From Psychrobacter glacincola (GTDB lineage: Bacteria > Pseudomonadota > Gammaproteobacteria > Pseudomonadales > Moraxellaceae): a stretch of DNA of 64,000 bases. The notes below the pieces were generated by a model that saw nothing but the letters and a program-made list of their open reading frames with translations, was not told where the DNA came from and ran no database searches. This document shows, piece by piece, positions 7,163-16,472 of this stretch (within the stretch, counting starts at the first letter, position 1; the number at the start of each line of letters is the position of its first letter). The stretch spans positions 406,353 through 470,352 of the forward strand of contig LIQB01000003.2 of the NCBI GenBank assembly GCA_001411745.2. Direction: 5' to 3'. The position numbers were made by a program, and so were the translations under genes.

Positions 7163-8917
7163 ATGTCTTGTCATTTATCTCATCGGTTGACTACGGTACA
7201 TCGCGCGGTCTCGATGGCACTACTTTGTTCCGTAGGCTATGCGGCTCTCGTATCGAGTGCACAAGCTGCAACGATTGGTAAGACTGTTGTCACCTCTGCC
7301 CAACATGAGCCGCTAGCTGCGAGCATTGTGGTCAGTGATATTCGAGCCGCTGACTTTTCAGCAAGTTTGGCAAACTCTACTATTTATCAGCAAATGGGCT
7401 TGGCCCAAACTGATTCGATGACCGTACGTTTTAAACCTACCTCAGCGACCAGCGGTGAAGTATTTATTACTACTTCACAACCTGTATCCACACCTTTTGC
7501 TGATGTGGTTTTAAACATAAATGATAAGGGTCAACGCAACGTCATTCCCAAGACATTGTTGATGCCGCTCAATAGCCGTCTGCCCATTGACACGCCTAAA
7601 AATATCGTTACTGGCGCAAAAAAACCGAATCTACCCAGTGTGTCCTCTAATACGGCTAAACCGTTGACCGTTAGAGAAGGTGCACCGCCGCCATTAACAT
7701 TATCGCCCATGCTAGCGACTACTCACTCGTCAACGAGCGAGTTGGTGGCGTCTAAATTGCCAGCACCTAATATCCAAGCACCTACAACGACTCCTACCTC
7801 GCAAGGCAACAATCTTGCTTATGCGCCTAGCCGGCTAGATAATGGTCGTTTAAACAACGTTAACAACACTCTTAACGCTAATGACAATGCTCGTAATCCA
7901 ACCAGTCGATTAGACAATGGTCGCTTGAGTGCAAATGGCAACGTTACCACAATGGGTAACAGCAATATCGACCTCAATTCTGCTAAGAATGTAGCGAATG
8001 ATACAGCCCTAGTCAATAACAAGACCATGCCAATAGAAAATAGTCTATCAGCTACAGCTGTCACTGATAAACAGCTCGATATTTTGAATATTCAAGTCAC
8101 TCGCCAGATACAGCCGAGTAGCAAATCAGAAGCTGGCATGATGACTGCTTCTCCTATTATGCCAACGCCGAGTGACAACAAAGCGAGTACACCAAAAGCC
8201 AGTCTTGACACTAGCAATACAGCTGTCGCCACTGTCCCATCTAGTGTTACCAACAACGCCTCTATCAGTACGGCAGCCAGCACTACTACTGCGTCTCAAT
8301 ATCAAGTACAGCGCAACGACAGTCTATGGGTTATTGCACAGCAAATTGCGCAAGAAAATGACTTAGACATTCAAACAGTAATGAAGCAGATTCAAACGCA
8401 AAACCCTGATGCCTTTATTAATAAAGACGCGGGTCAACTCAAAGCGGATGCCAAGCTTAGCTTGCCCAGTTACGATGTTGTACCATCACAACAAAAACTA
8501 GAAGCGGCGATTGAGGCGCAAAGACAATATAGCCGCAGAGCAAACACACCTGTGGTAAAAAAGGCCGCAAAAGCACCCTCTAAAAAACCGTCTGAAACAA
8601 ATCAAGTCGCTAAACAGCGTAAAAAACCCATGATTACTAAAACACAAATGCTGCCAAAAGCACAGTTTTCAGTGCTCGCACCTGGTCGTAATGGCAACGC
8701 AGATGGCACCCAAGCAACATCAGCAGCGGCAACAGGTAATGGTCTCAGCACAGATATATTAGCCACGCTCAAGGCCTCAAGACAAAGTACGGCAGCTCAA
8801 GCTCAGCAGCTGTCAAAAACCAGCAGTGCACTTGATAGCTATACGAGAAAAATTCAATTACAAAACCAAAAACTGGCTGAGCTCCAAGCTCGTCTCAAAA
8901 AACTACGCAATCAATAA
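7163..8917 (+). CDS. fimV: FimV N-terminal-type protein (periplasmic, peptidoglycan-associated)
   Basis: 584 residues from ATG 7163, with AAAGG at 7151-7155; an earlier in-frame ATG (7112) would spoil the signal peptide. Residues 1-36 form a signal peptide ending SSAQA. The next ~100 residues match the FimV N-terminal domain (GKTVVTSAQHEPLAASIVVS). A long low-complexity linker carries two SRLDNGRL repeats. Near residues 380-430 is a LysM-like segment (YQVQRNDSLWVIAQQIAQ), and the C-terminus is a coiled coil (LQNQKLAELQARLKKLRN). FimV scaffolds polar type IV pilus and twitching functions. Here the membrane and cytoplasmic half is in the next gene. Confidence 0.85.
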   Translation: MSCHLSHRLTTVHRAVSMALLCSVGYAALVSSAQAATIGKTVVTSAQHEPLAASIVVSDIRAADFSASLANSTIYQQMGLAQTDSMTVRFKPTSATSGEVFITTSQPVSTPFADVVLNINDKGQRNVIPKTLLMPLNSRLPIDTPKNIVTGAKKPNLPSVSSNTAKPLTVREGAPPPLTLSPMLATTHSSTSELVASKLPAPNIQAPTTTPTSQGNNLAYAPSRLDNGRLNNVNNTLNANDNARNPTSRLDNGRLSANGNVTTMGNSNIDLNSAKNVANDTALVNNKTMPIENSLSATAVTDKQLDILNIQVTRQIQPSSKSEAGMMTASPIMPTPSDNKASTPKASLDTSNTAVATVPSSVTNNASISTAASTTTASQYQVQRNDSLWVIAQQIAQENDLDIQTVMKQIQTQNPDAFINKDAGQLKADAKLSLPSYDVVPSQQKLEAAIEAQRQYSRRANTPVVKKAAKAPSKKPSETNQVAKQRKKPMITKTQMLPKAQFSVLAPGRNGNADGTQATSAAATGNGLSTDILATLKASRQSTAAQAQQLSKTSSALDSYTRKIQLQNQKLAELQARLKKLRNQ

Positions 8918-8968
8918 TTGCCTAACTGATCAACGCAGTGTGCTGTGATCATAGGCGTGGGAGTAACT

Positions 8969-10597
8969 ATGGACAATATGCTATATATCATCGCCGGATT
9001 GGTACTTATTCTAATAGTAGCCGGTTTACTATTGTACAAAAAGAAAGCGCAAAAGCCCTCAGCGCAGCTGGGGATGAGTACCGCTACGCCAGCTCCGATG
9101 CCAAAAACGGATCACAACACTCCTGCCCAAAGCCACAAAGATGATGACAATAAGTTTGATCATATTACGATTGCCCAGCGCTTCATGGATCAACAGCGTT
9201 ATGACAAAGCCATTGAAACCCTCAGTCGCGGCCTAAGCGAAAAACCGAATGATGGTCAATTATCTGTTAAATTACTCAGCATATACGCGACTATTAATCA
9301 GCCAGAGAACTTTAACAAAGTTTATGATGCCATCAAGACGCAAAGCGACCCAAAAAGTCTTGCGCTAGCTGATGAGTTAAAAGCTTTATTTTCAGAAGAG
9401 CAAAATCAAGTCGCAGCAAAAGAGGCACCCGTAGAAGATAATAGCCATTTTGAGAGCATAGATTTTGACTTACCGATTAATCAAATCGATAGTAAGAACG
9501 CGCTATCTGATCAGCCAGCAACCTCTGAAGATAACCGTAGTACACTGATAGATGACAGTATGTCTAACTCGTCAGTAACAAACACATCTTATGAGGCCAG
9601 TCTTACTAGCGACAATATAGAAGATAACTTTGATCTTACGCTGAGTGATTTAGAGAGTAATATTAGCGCATCTGAGGCGACTGATACGGCACCAGTCACG
9701 TCATCATTAGAGATGACAGATGATGAAATCTTGAACACTGCCAATATCGACATAACTGATAATGATGTCGCGGTGTCCGCAGAAGATAATGATCTCAATG
9801 ATCTTAGTGATTTTGACTTCAGCTTTGATTCATCTGAAGAAACTGATGCGCAGGCAACGGATTCTGTCATTCCAGACCGCCCTGATAGTATCAACGATGA
9901 AATGACGCTAGAAGATGACGCGTTCATTTTAGACTTTGATGATCTAGCAACTGATGTCGATAAAGGTGTTGACGAGACTGCTGAAGCATTGTCTATCAAC
10001 ACTGTCCAGAATGATGAAGAAAATGATTTCACTTTGTCTTTAGACAGTCTCGATGCGCCAAACGATATAGAAACATTAACAGAAAGCGAAGCGCCTGTAC
10101 TTGAAGAAAATAGTGATACTGATAACTTCATTATTGAAGAAGATCGTTTCGAAACTGAGAGCTTTGAAACTGAAAGCTTTGAAAATATTAATCTCGAAGC
10201 ACAATCGCTTGATAATAATGATTCAGAATATGCTCTTGCTGAAGAATCTAGTGTCACACCGACAGCCCCGTTGCTGTTCGATGATAATTCTTTATTAGAC
10301 AATGAATTCGATACTCACTCTTCAACAGCACTCAGCCCAGTTGCTCCAATTGAGGACGAGTCTACCCTTACCGCCGAAGATGCCGCTGAAACAGCAGAAG
10401 ACTTTTCCTCACGCTTTGCGGCCGACTTTGACTTTGTGAAATCATTAGATAGCACCCAAGTTACGCTAGATTTGGCAGGCCAATATTTACAATTGGGTGA
10501 ATACGACAGTGCCAAACGCTTATTGAATGAGGTATTAATTCAGGGCACTAGTGAGCAACAGAACCAAGCAAAAGTATTACTAGATCGTACTGCGTAA
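8969..10597 (+). CDS. FimV C-terminal-type protein (membrane anchor, acidic linker, TPR domain)
   Basis: 542 residues from ATG 8969, which has GGGAG a few bases upstream. Residues 1-20 are a membrane helix (MLYIIAGLVLILIVAGLLLY), then KKK. A TPR-like block follows (AQRFMDQQRYDKAIETLSRG), then some 350 very acidic Asp/Glu/Ser-rich residues, and a final FimV C-terminal TPR motif (LDLAGQYLQLGEYDSAKRLL). In Pseudomonas-type FimV these parts are fused to the periplasmic half; here the gene begins 51 bases after it with its own start. The two products probably work together at the inner membrane. Confidence 0.8.
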   Translation: MDNMLYIIAGLVLILIVAGLLLYKKKAQKPSAQLGMSTATPAPMPKTDHNTPAQSHKDDDNKFDHITIAQRFMDQQRYDKAIETLSRGLSEKPNDGQLSVKLLSIYATINQPENFNKVYDAIKTQSDPKSLALADELKALFSEEQNQVAAKEAPVEDNSHFESIDFDLPINQIDSKNALSDQPATSEDNRSTLIDDSMSNSSVTNTSYEASLTSDNIEDNFDLTLSDLESNISASEATDTAPVTSSLEMTDDEILNTANIDITDNDVAVSAEDNDLNDLSDFDFSFDSSEETDAQATDSVIPDRPDSINDEMTLEDDAFILDFDDLATDVDKGVDETAEALSINTVQNDEENDFTLSLDSLDAPNDIETLTESEAPVLEENSDTDNFIIEEDRFETESFETESFENINLEAQSLDNNDSEYALAEESSVTPTAPLLFDDNSLLDNEFDTHSSTALSPVAPIEDESTLTAEDAAETAEDFSSRFAADFDFVKSLDSTQVTLDLAGQYLQLGEYDSAKRLLNEVLIQGTSEQQNQAKVLLDRTA

Positions 10598-10616
10598 AAG
10601 CCCCATCGTTCTTTGG

Positions 10617-10660
10617 TCAGCAAGTATTCTATAACACTAAGAATACTTGCTGATTTTTTT
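10617..10660 (+). terminator. Strong rho-independent terminator after fimV pair
   Basis: A 14-bp perfect stem (10617-10630 with 10640-10653), 9-base loop, followed by seven T. Confidence 0.9.
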
Positions 10661-10766
10661 TGCATTTAACCTTTATACTATTTATTATTACTGAGCGCTA
10701 TTCGCTATTAGCGTCCAACCTTAAACTCTCTTTTTTATCACATACTTCTTTATTACGGCTCATACT

Positions 10767-11867
10767 ATGCCATTTTCTGCTATGACAAATATATTATCCA
10801 ATCCTGTCCAACTCATTTATGCTGGCGGTACTTTTGGTAGCTATGGACGACCCTTAGCACCGTTATCAGCAGAAATATTCTTACCGACTTTACAAAAGCT
10901 ATTGACTGACCAAGATAATGCTAACCACTTGCCTCAAATCTTATGGCTGGATAATGCCTTAATTAAAGACAGTAGCCAACTTACCCCTAACGACTTTGTA
11001 CATTTTTATCAGCTTTTGCTAGCAGCCTATGCACAAGGCGACAGGCGTTTTGTGCTCATCACTGGTACAGATACTTTGAGTTATTTGGGTGCATTTTTAG
11101 CAGAAGCGTTTGCTGGCAGTGATATTTGTATAGTCGTCACTGGTAGTATGCGCCCATTGTTAGACAGCGAGGTGATACAGTCCTATGATATCGATGACCA
11201 TAGCGACGCATGGGATAACCTCAGCGATTCACTAAAACTGGCTGCTGCTGGTGAGTCGGGTGTGAAGATTGCTTTTGGCGGTGAGTCTTGGCCTGCGCAA
11301 ACGGTACAAAAAATTCATAGCCATGATTTGATGGCATTTACAGGTCACTCCAGAGCTGCCTATCCTGCCAATAGTTATATAAAAAACTTACCGGATACCC
11401 GCCGCCAGCATTGGCTCGATGATCAGCAAGCAATGATTGACCATATTGAATCTCGAGCTAAGCAAGCACGCATTCATGCTTTATATTGCTTGCCAAACGA
11501 CACTGAGGTAATGACTAGTCAGCTACAGGCATTATTATCACAGCCGCCATGTGGCATTATCCTATTAGGATTTGGCGCAGGTAATGTTCCTTATTCACAA
11601 GCACTAGCAGAGGCACTAGAGCTTGCTTATAGAAACGGTCACATGGTGATATGCGCTAGCCAATCTCCATTTGGCGGTGTCAGTGACAGCTATGCGGCTG
11701 GTAGTTGGCAATATGAGTATCATGTAATTGCTGGCGGACGCTTAACGATTCCCGCTATCTATGCACGACTGCTATGGCTATTGCTGCGTTATGACAATCC
11801 CACTCGGCGCAGACAACGTTGGTTGAACAATGTCAATCAGGCGGGCACCACTATCAAAAAACGTTAG
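10767..11867 (+). CDS. ansA: L-asparaginase, cytoplasmic type
   Basis: 366 residues. Hydrolyses asparagine to aspartate and ammonia. The first catalytic threonine lies in LIYAGGTFGSYG, and the second motif is ITGTDTLSYLGAFLAE, with the Thr-Asp pair of the family; SMRPLLDSE follows. There is no signal peptide, so it should be the cytoplasmic enzyme rather than the periplasmic AnsB. A second in-frame ATG at 10782 would remove five residues; no good ribosome site separates the two. It is flanked by a terminator upstream and truA downstream. GGTFGS differs from the textbook GGTIG but keeps the nucleophile. Confidence 0.85.
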   Translation: MPFSAMTNILSNPVQLIYAGGTFGSYGRPLAPLSAEIFLPTLQKLLTDQDNANHLPQILWLDNALIKDSSQLTPNDFVHFYQLLLAAYAQGDRRFVLITGTDTLSYLGAFLAEAFAGSDICIVVTGSMRPLLDSEVIQSYDIDDHSDAWDNLSDSLKLAAAGESGVKIAFGGESWPAQTVQKIHSHDLMAFTGHSRAAYPANSYIKNLPDTRRQHWLDDQQAMIDHIESRAKQARIHALYCLPNDTEVMTSQLQALLSQPPCGIILLGFGAGNVPYSQALAEALELAYRNGHMVICASQSPFGGVSDSYAAGSWQYEYHVIAGGRLTIPAIYARLLWLLLRYDNPTRRRQRWLNNVNQAGTTIKKR

Positions 11868-11926
11868 ACTATCGTTAAATATGTTTATATTTATAGGCGC
11901 CAATACGAAAATGTCCAATACCAACC

Positions 11927-11956
11927 ATGTCCGAGATTAACATGTCCGAGATTAAC
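11927..11956. repeat. 15-bp tandem repeat at truA start
   Basis: ATGTCCGAGATTAAC at 11927-11941 and again, identical, at 11942-11956. It is in frame and supplies two alternative start codons. Confidence 0.95.
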
Positions 11957-12781
11957 AGCATCAACGCTGAAACGCCCCCAACCTATACATTGGCCATTGC
12001 AATTGAATTTTTGGGGACGCGCTATCATGGCTGGCAGCGGCAACGAGAAGTATTAGGCGTACAAGAAGCGTTAGAAACCGCTATCGGTAAAGTCGCAAAT
12101 GAGGCGGTAGAGGTCGTCGCGGCTGGTCGTACCGATGCAAGCGTCCATGCCAGCAATATGATTGCCCACTTTACGACACGTGCCTATCGTCCTACTCATA
12201 ACTGGCTGCGCGGAGTAAACAGTCTATTGCCTGATGATATCGCCCTGCGCTGGATTCAACCTATGCCTGACGACTTTCATGCGCGTTTTGGTGCCATTGC
12301 CCGTCGCTATCGCTACATCACGCTGAATCAAGCACAGCGCCCTGCTATTTTGAATCACCAAGTCACTCACATCTATGAACCGCTCAATTTAGCAGCGATG
12401 CAACTGGCGGCGGCTGAGATCGTCGGTACTCACGATTTTAGTAGCTACCGCGCCGCTGCTTGCCAGTCTAATCAACCGGTACGCTCAGTCAGTCACGCAA
12501 GACTCTTTGCCCATGGTCAGTTTATCGTTTTTGACATTCAAGCAGATGGATTTTTGCATCATATGGTTCGTAACTTAATGGGCACCTTGTATGCCATCGG
12601 TCGACACGAGTTGCAGCCAGAAGCCTTTTTAGATATTTTAGCCAAAAAAGATCGTACTATCGCACCGCCTACTGCCTCTGGTGATGGTCTATATTTTATC
12701 AATGCTTACTATCCTGAGCATTTTCAACAACGACTACCAAATGCTCCTTTAACCCCTATTTGGCTAAATTTACCTGACTGA
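11927..12781 (+). CDS. truA: tRNA pseudouridine(38-40) synthase TruA
   Basis: 284 residues. Isomerises uridines 38-40 in the anticodon arm. The catalytic aspartate lies in AGRTDASVHASN; most family members have RTDAGVHA, so the Ser for Gly is a local substitution. Other landmarks: YHGWQRQ, DDFHARF, RRYRYI and DGFLHHMVRNLMGTL. The gene starts with a perfect 15-bp direct repeat, so the protein begins MSEIN-MSEIN; translation could begin at ATG 11927 or ATG 11942. It lies between ansA and infA on the same strand. Confidence 0.93.
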   Translation: MSEINMSEINSINAETPPTYTLAIAIEFLGTRYHGWQRQREVLGVQEALETAIGKVANEAVEVVAAGRTDASVHASNMIAHFTTRAYRPTHNWLRGVNSLLPDDIALRWIQPMPDDFHARFGAIARRYRYITLNQAQRPAILNHQVTHIYEPLNLAAMQLAAAEIVGTHDFSSYRAAACQSNQPVRSVSHARLFAHGQFIVFDIQADGFLHHMVRNLMGTLYAIGRHELQPEAFLDILAKKDRTIAPPTASGDGLYFINAYYPEHFQQRLPNAPLTPIWLNLPD

Positions 12782-12902
12782 ATAAATAGAAGTTGGCATA
12801 CATAACGGTTACAGGCTGTCAAGTAAAAACCTAGTGCTGTATTGCTTTAATCCGCTAACTTACGTATAATATGGGCTTATTTTTAATTGATTGATACCAA
12901 CT

Positions 12903-13124
12903 ATGGCAAAAGACGATATTATTGAATTTGAAGGCGAAGTCATTGACACCCTTCCAAATACCCTGTTTAGAGTTCGTTTAGAAAACGGACACGAAATCAT
13001 TGCTCACATCTCAGGTAAGATGCGTAAGCATTATATCCGTATCTTGACAGGTGATAAAGTTAAGGTCGAAATGACACCTTATGACCTATCAAAAGGTCGT
13101 ATTACTTATCGTGGCAAAAACTAA
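12903..13124 (+). CDS. infA: Translation initiation factor IF-1
   Basis: 73 residues from ATG 12903; the in-frame TTG upstream is not needed. IF-1 is a one-domain OB-fold protein that occupies the ribosomal A site during initiation. The whole length matches: [54 protein letters not shown] and [12 protein letters not shown] strong terminator follows about 190 bases downstream. Probably its own transcription unit. Confidence 0.98.
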   Translation: MAKDDIIEFEGEVIDTLPNTLFRVRLENGHEIIAHISGKMRKHYIRILTGDKVKVEMTPYDLSKGRITYRGKN

Positions 13125-13428
13125 TTTCTTATAAACTAAAATGGTTATAAAAGCATTTATATAAATACAGCTGGTTGCTAAATAGCTTCTTTTCTCTGAT
13201 AGCTGATATAGACGCTTGGGTGGTTTAACTGATAATAATAATGAAAATGCTAACCTGCTCATTATTGCCTATCAATATTTTAGTGATTCAGTCTTAGTTA
13301 TTTGTTTTTATCATAAAAAATACCGCTAAATTTCAGCGGTATTTTTTTGTCTAAATTTTATGAGTTGAATCAGTTTCAAATTTTTAAATCATGATTAATA
13401 AGTAGCATGATTGAGAAATAGTGAGACA
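13125..13428. other. Intergenic stretch between infA and the L,D-transpeptidase gene
   Basis: About 300 AT-rich bases between convergent genes. The only clear structure is the bidirectional terminator at 13315-13348. Confidence 0.7.
13315..13348. terminator. Bidirectional terminator between infA and ldt
   Basis: AAAAAATACCGCT pairs with AGCGGTATTTTTT around a 7-base loop. A/T tracts on both sides serve both convergent genes. Confidence 0.85.
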
Positions 13429-14625
13429 CTATTTAAACTCAACAGTCGCACCGTTTTGAATCACCCCTAGCAAAGCAAGTGCATCCCAATTTGTCAGGCG
13501 TATACAACCCGCTGAGGCTTGACGGCTGATACGATCAGGATCTGGTGAGCCATGAATACCATAAGAAGGCTTACTAAGCCCAATCCATACCGAGCCCACT
13601 GGATTATTGGGGCCAGGTGGAAGAATAGACTTGCTACCGTCTTTAGCAGTATAAGTATAATTAGGCTCATGTACCTTCACCTCTACCGTATGTGTCCCTG
13701 TTGGTGACGGTGTTGCCGTACTACCTACTGTGGTCGGATAGCTGGCAACTAAGTTGTCTTTATCATCATAGGCATATAGCGTTTCAGTGGCTTTATCAGC
13801 AACGACTCGACTGACAGGCTTGGTATTTGGGTTGCCAGGATTATAAACAGTGATGGTTTCACCCGCCCTAAAGCTAGCCTTAGGGTTTAACGCTTTGAGG
13901 TAGCTTTCACTGATATGGAATTTTTCTGCTAGCCCTTCTGTGATGTTCTCGTAATACAATCCCTCAAGTTTGGATTTGGCTTCAGCACCAGCTGGTATTT
14001 CTGTCATCTTAATATTAACATCCGCATCAGTTATCTGATAGCTGACTAGCACTGGCTGCACCGCGAGTTTTTCATTCTTTGTCAGCGCTTGCCATGTTTC
14101 GTTGTTTAGCGTGTCAGTGACTGCCAAACCATTTGCTTGTTGAAACGCTTGCATGGCCTTGCGGGTATTTTTGCCCCAATAACCATCAACAGGCCCCACA
14201 CCATTGTGATGCCAATTTAATAAGGCTTGCAATTTAGTACCGATGACACGGTCGATACTCATACCCTCTTTCCAAGTAGCATTATTCACCTTTTCCGCAG
14301 CAACTGATAAATTGTCTGTCGTGTACTTGATAGTAGGTAAAAATTTGTTCGAAGCATTTGCGGTTTTGCTATCACGTGCTAGCTTTTGGCTAACGCCATT
14401 GGTCACAGGGCTGACTTCTTCAGCAGCATTCGCCTTATTAGCATTATTTTTGCTAATACTGGCTTCATCGTTATTGGTCGGTGTTTGGTTGTCAGAGTTA
14501 TTGGTCGTTGCTTGATTGGTAGTATTTACACTATCCAGTGGTGCTGCAACGCTCTGCCCCATGAAAACTGCCGTAGAAAAACCAATCATCGCTACTGCTG
14601 TGCTGATTTTTTTTAATTGATACAC
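13429..14625 (-). CDS. L,D-transpeptidase (YkuD) with peptidoglycan-binding domain
   Basis: 398 residues. The N-terminus is a signal peptide (AVAMIGFSTAVFMGQSVAA). A Thr/Asn/Ala-rich linker leads to a peptidoglycan-binding domain at about 125-185 (LQALLNWHHNGVGPVDGYWG, TRKAMQAFQQANGLAV). A LysM-like segment follows (EKFHISESYLKALNPKASFR). The C-terminal YkuD domain carries the catalytic motif HGSPDPDRISRQASAGCIR, with His and Cys in place. Such enzymes make 3-3 crosslinks or attach proteins to peptidoglycan. It shares the convergent terminator with infA. Confidence 0.93.
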   Translation of the reverse strand: MYQLKKISTAVAMIGFSTAVFMGQSVAAPLDSVNTTNQATTNNSDNQTPTNNDEASISKNNANKANAAEEVSPVTNGVSQKLARDSKTANASNKFLPTIKYTTDNLSVAAEKVNNATWKEGMSIDRVIGTKLQALLNWHHNGVGPVDGYWGKNTRKAMQAFQQANGLAVTDTLNNETWQALTKNEKLAVQPVLVSYQITDADVNIKMTEIPAGAEAKSKLEGLYYENITEGLAEKFHISESYLKALNPKASFRAGETITVYNPGNPNTKPVSRVVADKATETLYAYDDKDNLVASYPTTVGSTATPSPTGTHTVEVKVHEPNYTYTAKDGSKSILPPGPNNPVGSVWIGLSKPSYGIHGSPDPDRISRQASAGCIRLTNWDALALLGVIQNGATVEFK

Positions 14626-15058
14626 CTCATGCTCCTAATTTTTTATAAAAATAATAAGTTTTATTTTGTTATGTTGTCATCAAGGCTTGTTATTTTGAGT
14701 TTTAACGCCTTACTACCCAACTTTACTCAAACACCTTTTCATCAGCTCTCTTCTAACGTGAAAGTCTGTGGTTCTAGTGGTTTGTAAGCTGTTAATAGTG
14801 CCATATTACCTTGTGAGCATATAACAGCTTTATGTTAATAAAGCCCTTGTCCTGCGGTGTCTGTGTTAAAACAAGTACTTTTTTACAACTATCTGGTTTA
14901 GTGTGTTACCGCTGGAAAGTGATTAAAATAAACATAAAAAAAACCCATAATTTGCTGAGCAAATTATGGGTTTAGAACGACGATAAACGATAAAGATGAG
15001 AATTTTTCCCTATCAAAATAAAATAGGGGAAAATTCAATCTATATCACTATAGTGGGA
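14626..15058. other. Intergenic stretch between leuB and ldt
   Basis: About 430 bases, AT-rich, holding two hairpins at the leuB end: a perfect 15-bp stem at 14941-14973 and a weaker TTTTCCCTAT/ATAGGGGAAAA stem at 15004-15034. The ldt promoter should lie in the left part; no clear boxes seen. Confidence 0.6.
14933..14973 (-). terminator. leuB: Terminator of the leu gene string
   Basis: Read on the minus strand, a perfect 15-bp stem with a 3-base loop (14941-14973) is followed by a run of eight or more T. It ends leftward transcription from leuB. Confidence 0.85.
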
Positions 15059-16162
15059 CTAGAGTAATTTAGCCAATACTGCTTGACCCATCTCTTGGCA
15101 CCCCACTTGCTTCAATCCAGCTTCACTACTGTCCAAGATATCAAGCGTACGCAAACCGTCATCAAGGACATCACTCACTGCTTGCTCAATCGCTTGTGCC
15201 GCTGCTTCTTGCTTAAAGGTATAACGCAGCATCATCGCAACCGATAAAATAGTCGCCAATGGGTTGGCTTTGTCCTGTCCAGCAATATCAGGCGCTGAAC
15301 CATGACACGGCTCATACATCCCTTTGCCTGCTTCATCAAGACTGGCTGATGGCAACATACCGATAGATCCAGTGAGCATAGCAGCTTCATCAGACAAGAT
15401 ATCACCGAACATATTGCCTGTCACCATGACATCAAACTGCTTAGGATTCTTGATCAATTGCATACAAGCATTGTCAGCATACATGTGCGATAACGCCACG
15501 TCGCTATAATCTGCTTGCTGCATTTGAGTCATCGTTTGCTTCCACAGCTCGGTGACTTCTAATACGTTTGCTTTGTCCACTGAGCAAACTTTCGCTGCTG
15601 TGCCTGCTGCTTGCGCACGCGTTTTTGCCAATTCAAAAGCAACTTTACCGATACGCTGAATCTCGCTTGTGCTATAGACCATGGTGTTGTAGCCTTGCTG
15701 TTCACCATTCTCTAATGTGCGGATTCCACGTGGCTCACCAAAATAGATACCACCTGTCAGCTCACGAACGATAAGCAAATCCAAGCCTGAAATAATCTCA
15801 GGTTTGATACTAGACGCATTGACCAACTGCGGGTAAAGCTTTGCCACACGTAGATTAGCGAACAAACCAAGCTCACCACGTATTTTAAGTAAACCACGTT
15901 CAGGGCGCTTGCTGCGTTCAATACCATCCCATTTAGGACCACCGACCGCTCCTAACAATACCGCATCTGCTGCACGGGCACGGTCTAGCGTCTCATCTGG
16001 CAAAGGCTCACCTGTTGCGTCAATGGCCACACCACCAATCAATCCAGATTCAAGTGTCAAATCTAACGCAAATTTCTTATTGACCGCATTCAGTACGTCA
16101 ATGGCTTGAGTCATGATTTCGGGACCGATACCATCGCCCGCTAATGTTAAAATCGTTGCCAT
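15059..16162 (-). CDS. leuB: 3-isopropylmalate dehydrogenase
   Basis: 367 residues. Oxidises and decarboxylates 3-isopropylmalate to 2-oxoisocaproate with NAD, the third step of leucine synthesis. Visible family landmarks: [10 protein letters not shown] at the start, [26 protein letters not shown], and a late [19 protein letters not shown] followed by [13 protein letters not shown]. Full length. It is the last leu gene on this strand, separated from the upstream lipoprotein gene by about 310 bases that hold a MITE-like element. It may need its own promoter or read-through across that element. Confidence 0.97.
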   Translation of the reverse strand: MATILTLAGDGIGPEIMTQAIDVLNAVNKKFALDLTLESGLIGGVAIDATGEPLPDETLDRARAADAVLLGAVGGPKWDGIERSKRPERGLLKIRGELGLFANLRVAKLYPQLVNASSIKPEIISGLDLLIVRELTGGIYFGEPRGIRTLENGEQQGYNTMVYSTSEIQRIGKVAFELAKTRAQAAGTAAKVCSVDKANVLEVTELWKQTMTQMQQADYSDVALSHMYADNACMQLIKNPKQFDVMVTGNMFGDILSDEAAMLTGSIGMLPSASLDEAGKGMYEPCHGSAPDIAGQDKANPLATILSVAMMLRYTFKQEAAAQAIEQAVSDVLDDGLRTLDILDSSEAGLKQVGCQEMGQAVLAKLL

Positions 16163-16198
16163 GCTAATCCTTGTGGGTAGGTAGTTTTTTATTTATGT

Positions 16199-16372
16199 TA
16201 GGGCATGTCCTCATTTTAAAAATGGTGATAAAAATGAGATAAATTGCCGTCAAACAAGGAAAGTAGCGCAAATAATATCGAGATATGGATAAGCTATTTA
16301 ACGATGTTTGGCAAAATTTAGCCATTTTTAACTCATTTAGAGGATAATCGATTGAATTGAGGACTCGCCCTA
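16199..16372. mobile_element. MITE-like element, copy 1 (between lipoprotein gene and leuB)
   Basis: A 170-bp non-coding unit (16201-16370) with imperfect inverted ends GGGCATGTCCTCA and TGAGGACTCGCCC, flanked on both sides by TA, which would fit a TA target duplication. Its reverse complement aligns along its whole length with 33947-34107; shared blocks include ATAAAAATG-CTAAAT, TCGATATTAT and TTTTTATCACCATTT. It contains no gene. Short length, terminal inverted repeats and dispersed copies make a non-autonomous transposon the best reading. Confidence 0.75.
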
Positions 16373-16472
16373 ATACTACAAATTTACGATATTTGCCTAA
16401 AAACGATTTTTAGTGCCTTCAATAGCACAAAAAACCTTGGTCTAGTTGCTGTTTTCGAAAATCAAATAGGCT

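Noticed and set aside
9589..10302. 237-codon minus-strand frame opposite the second fimV gene
   Set aside because: Ser-rich product is the mirror of an Asp/Glu-rich coding stretch on the plus strand; no start signals or family.
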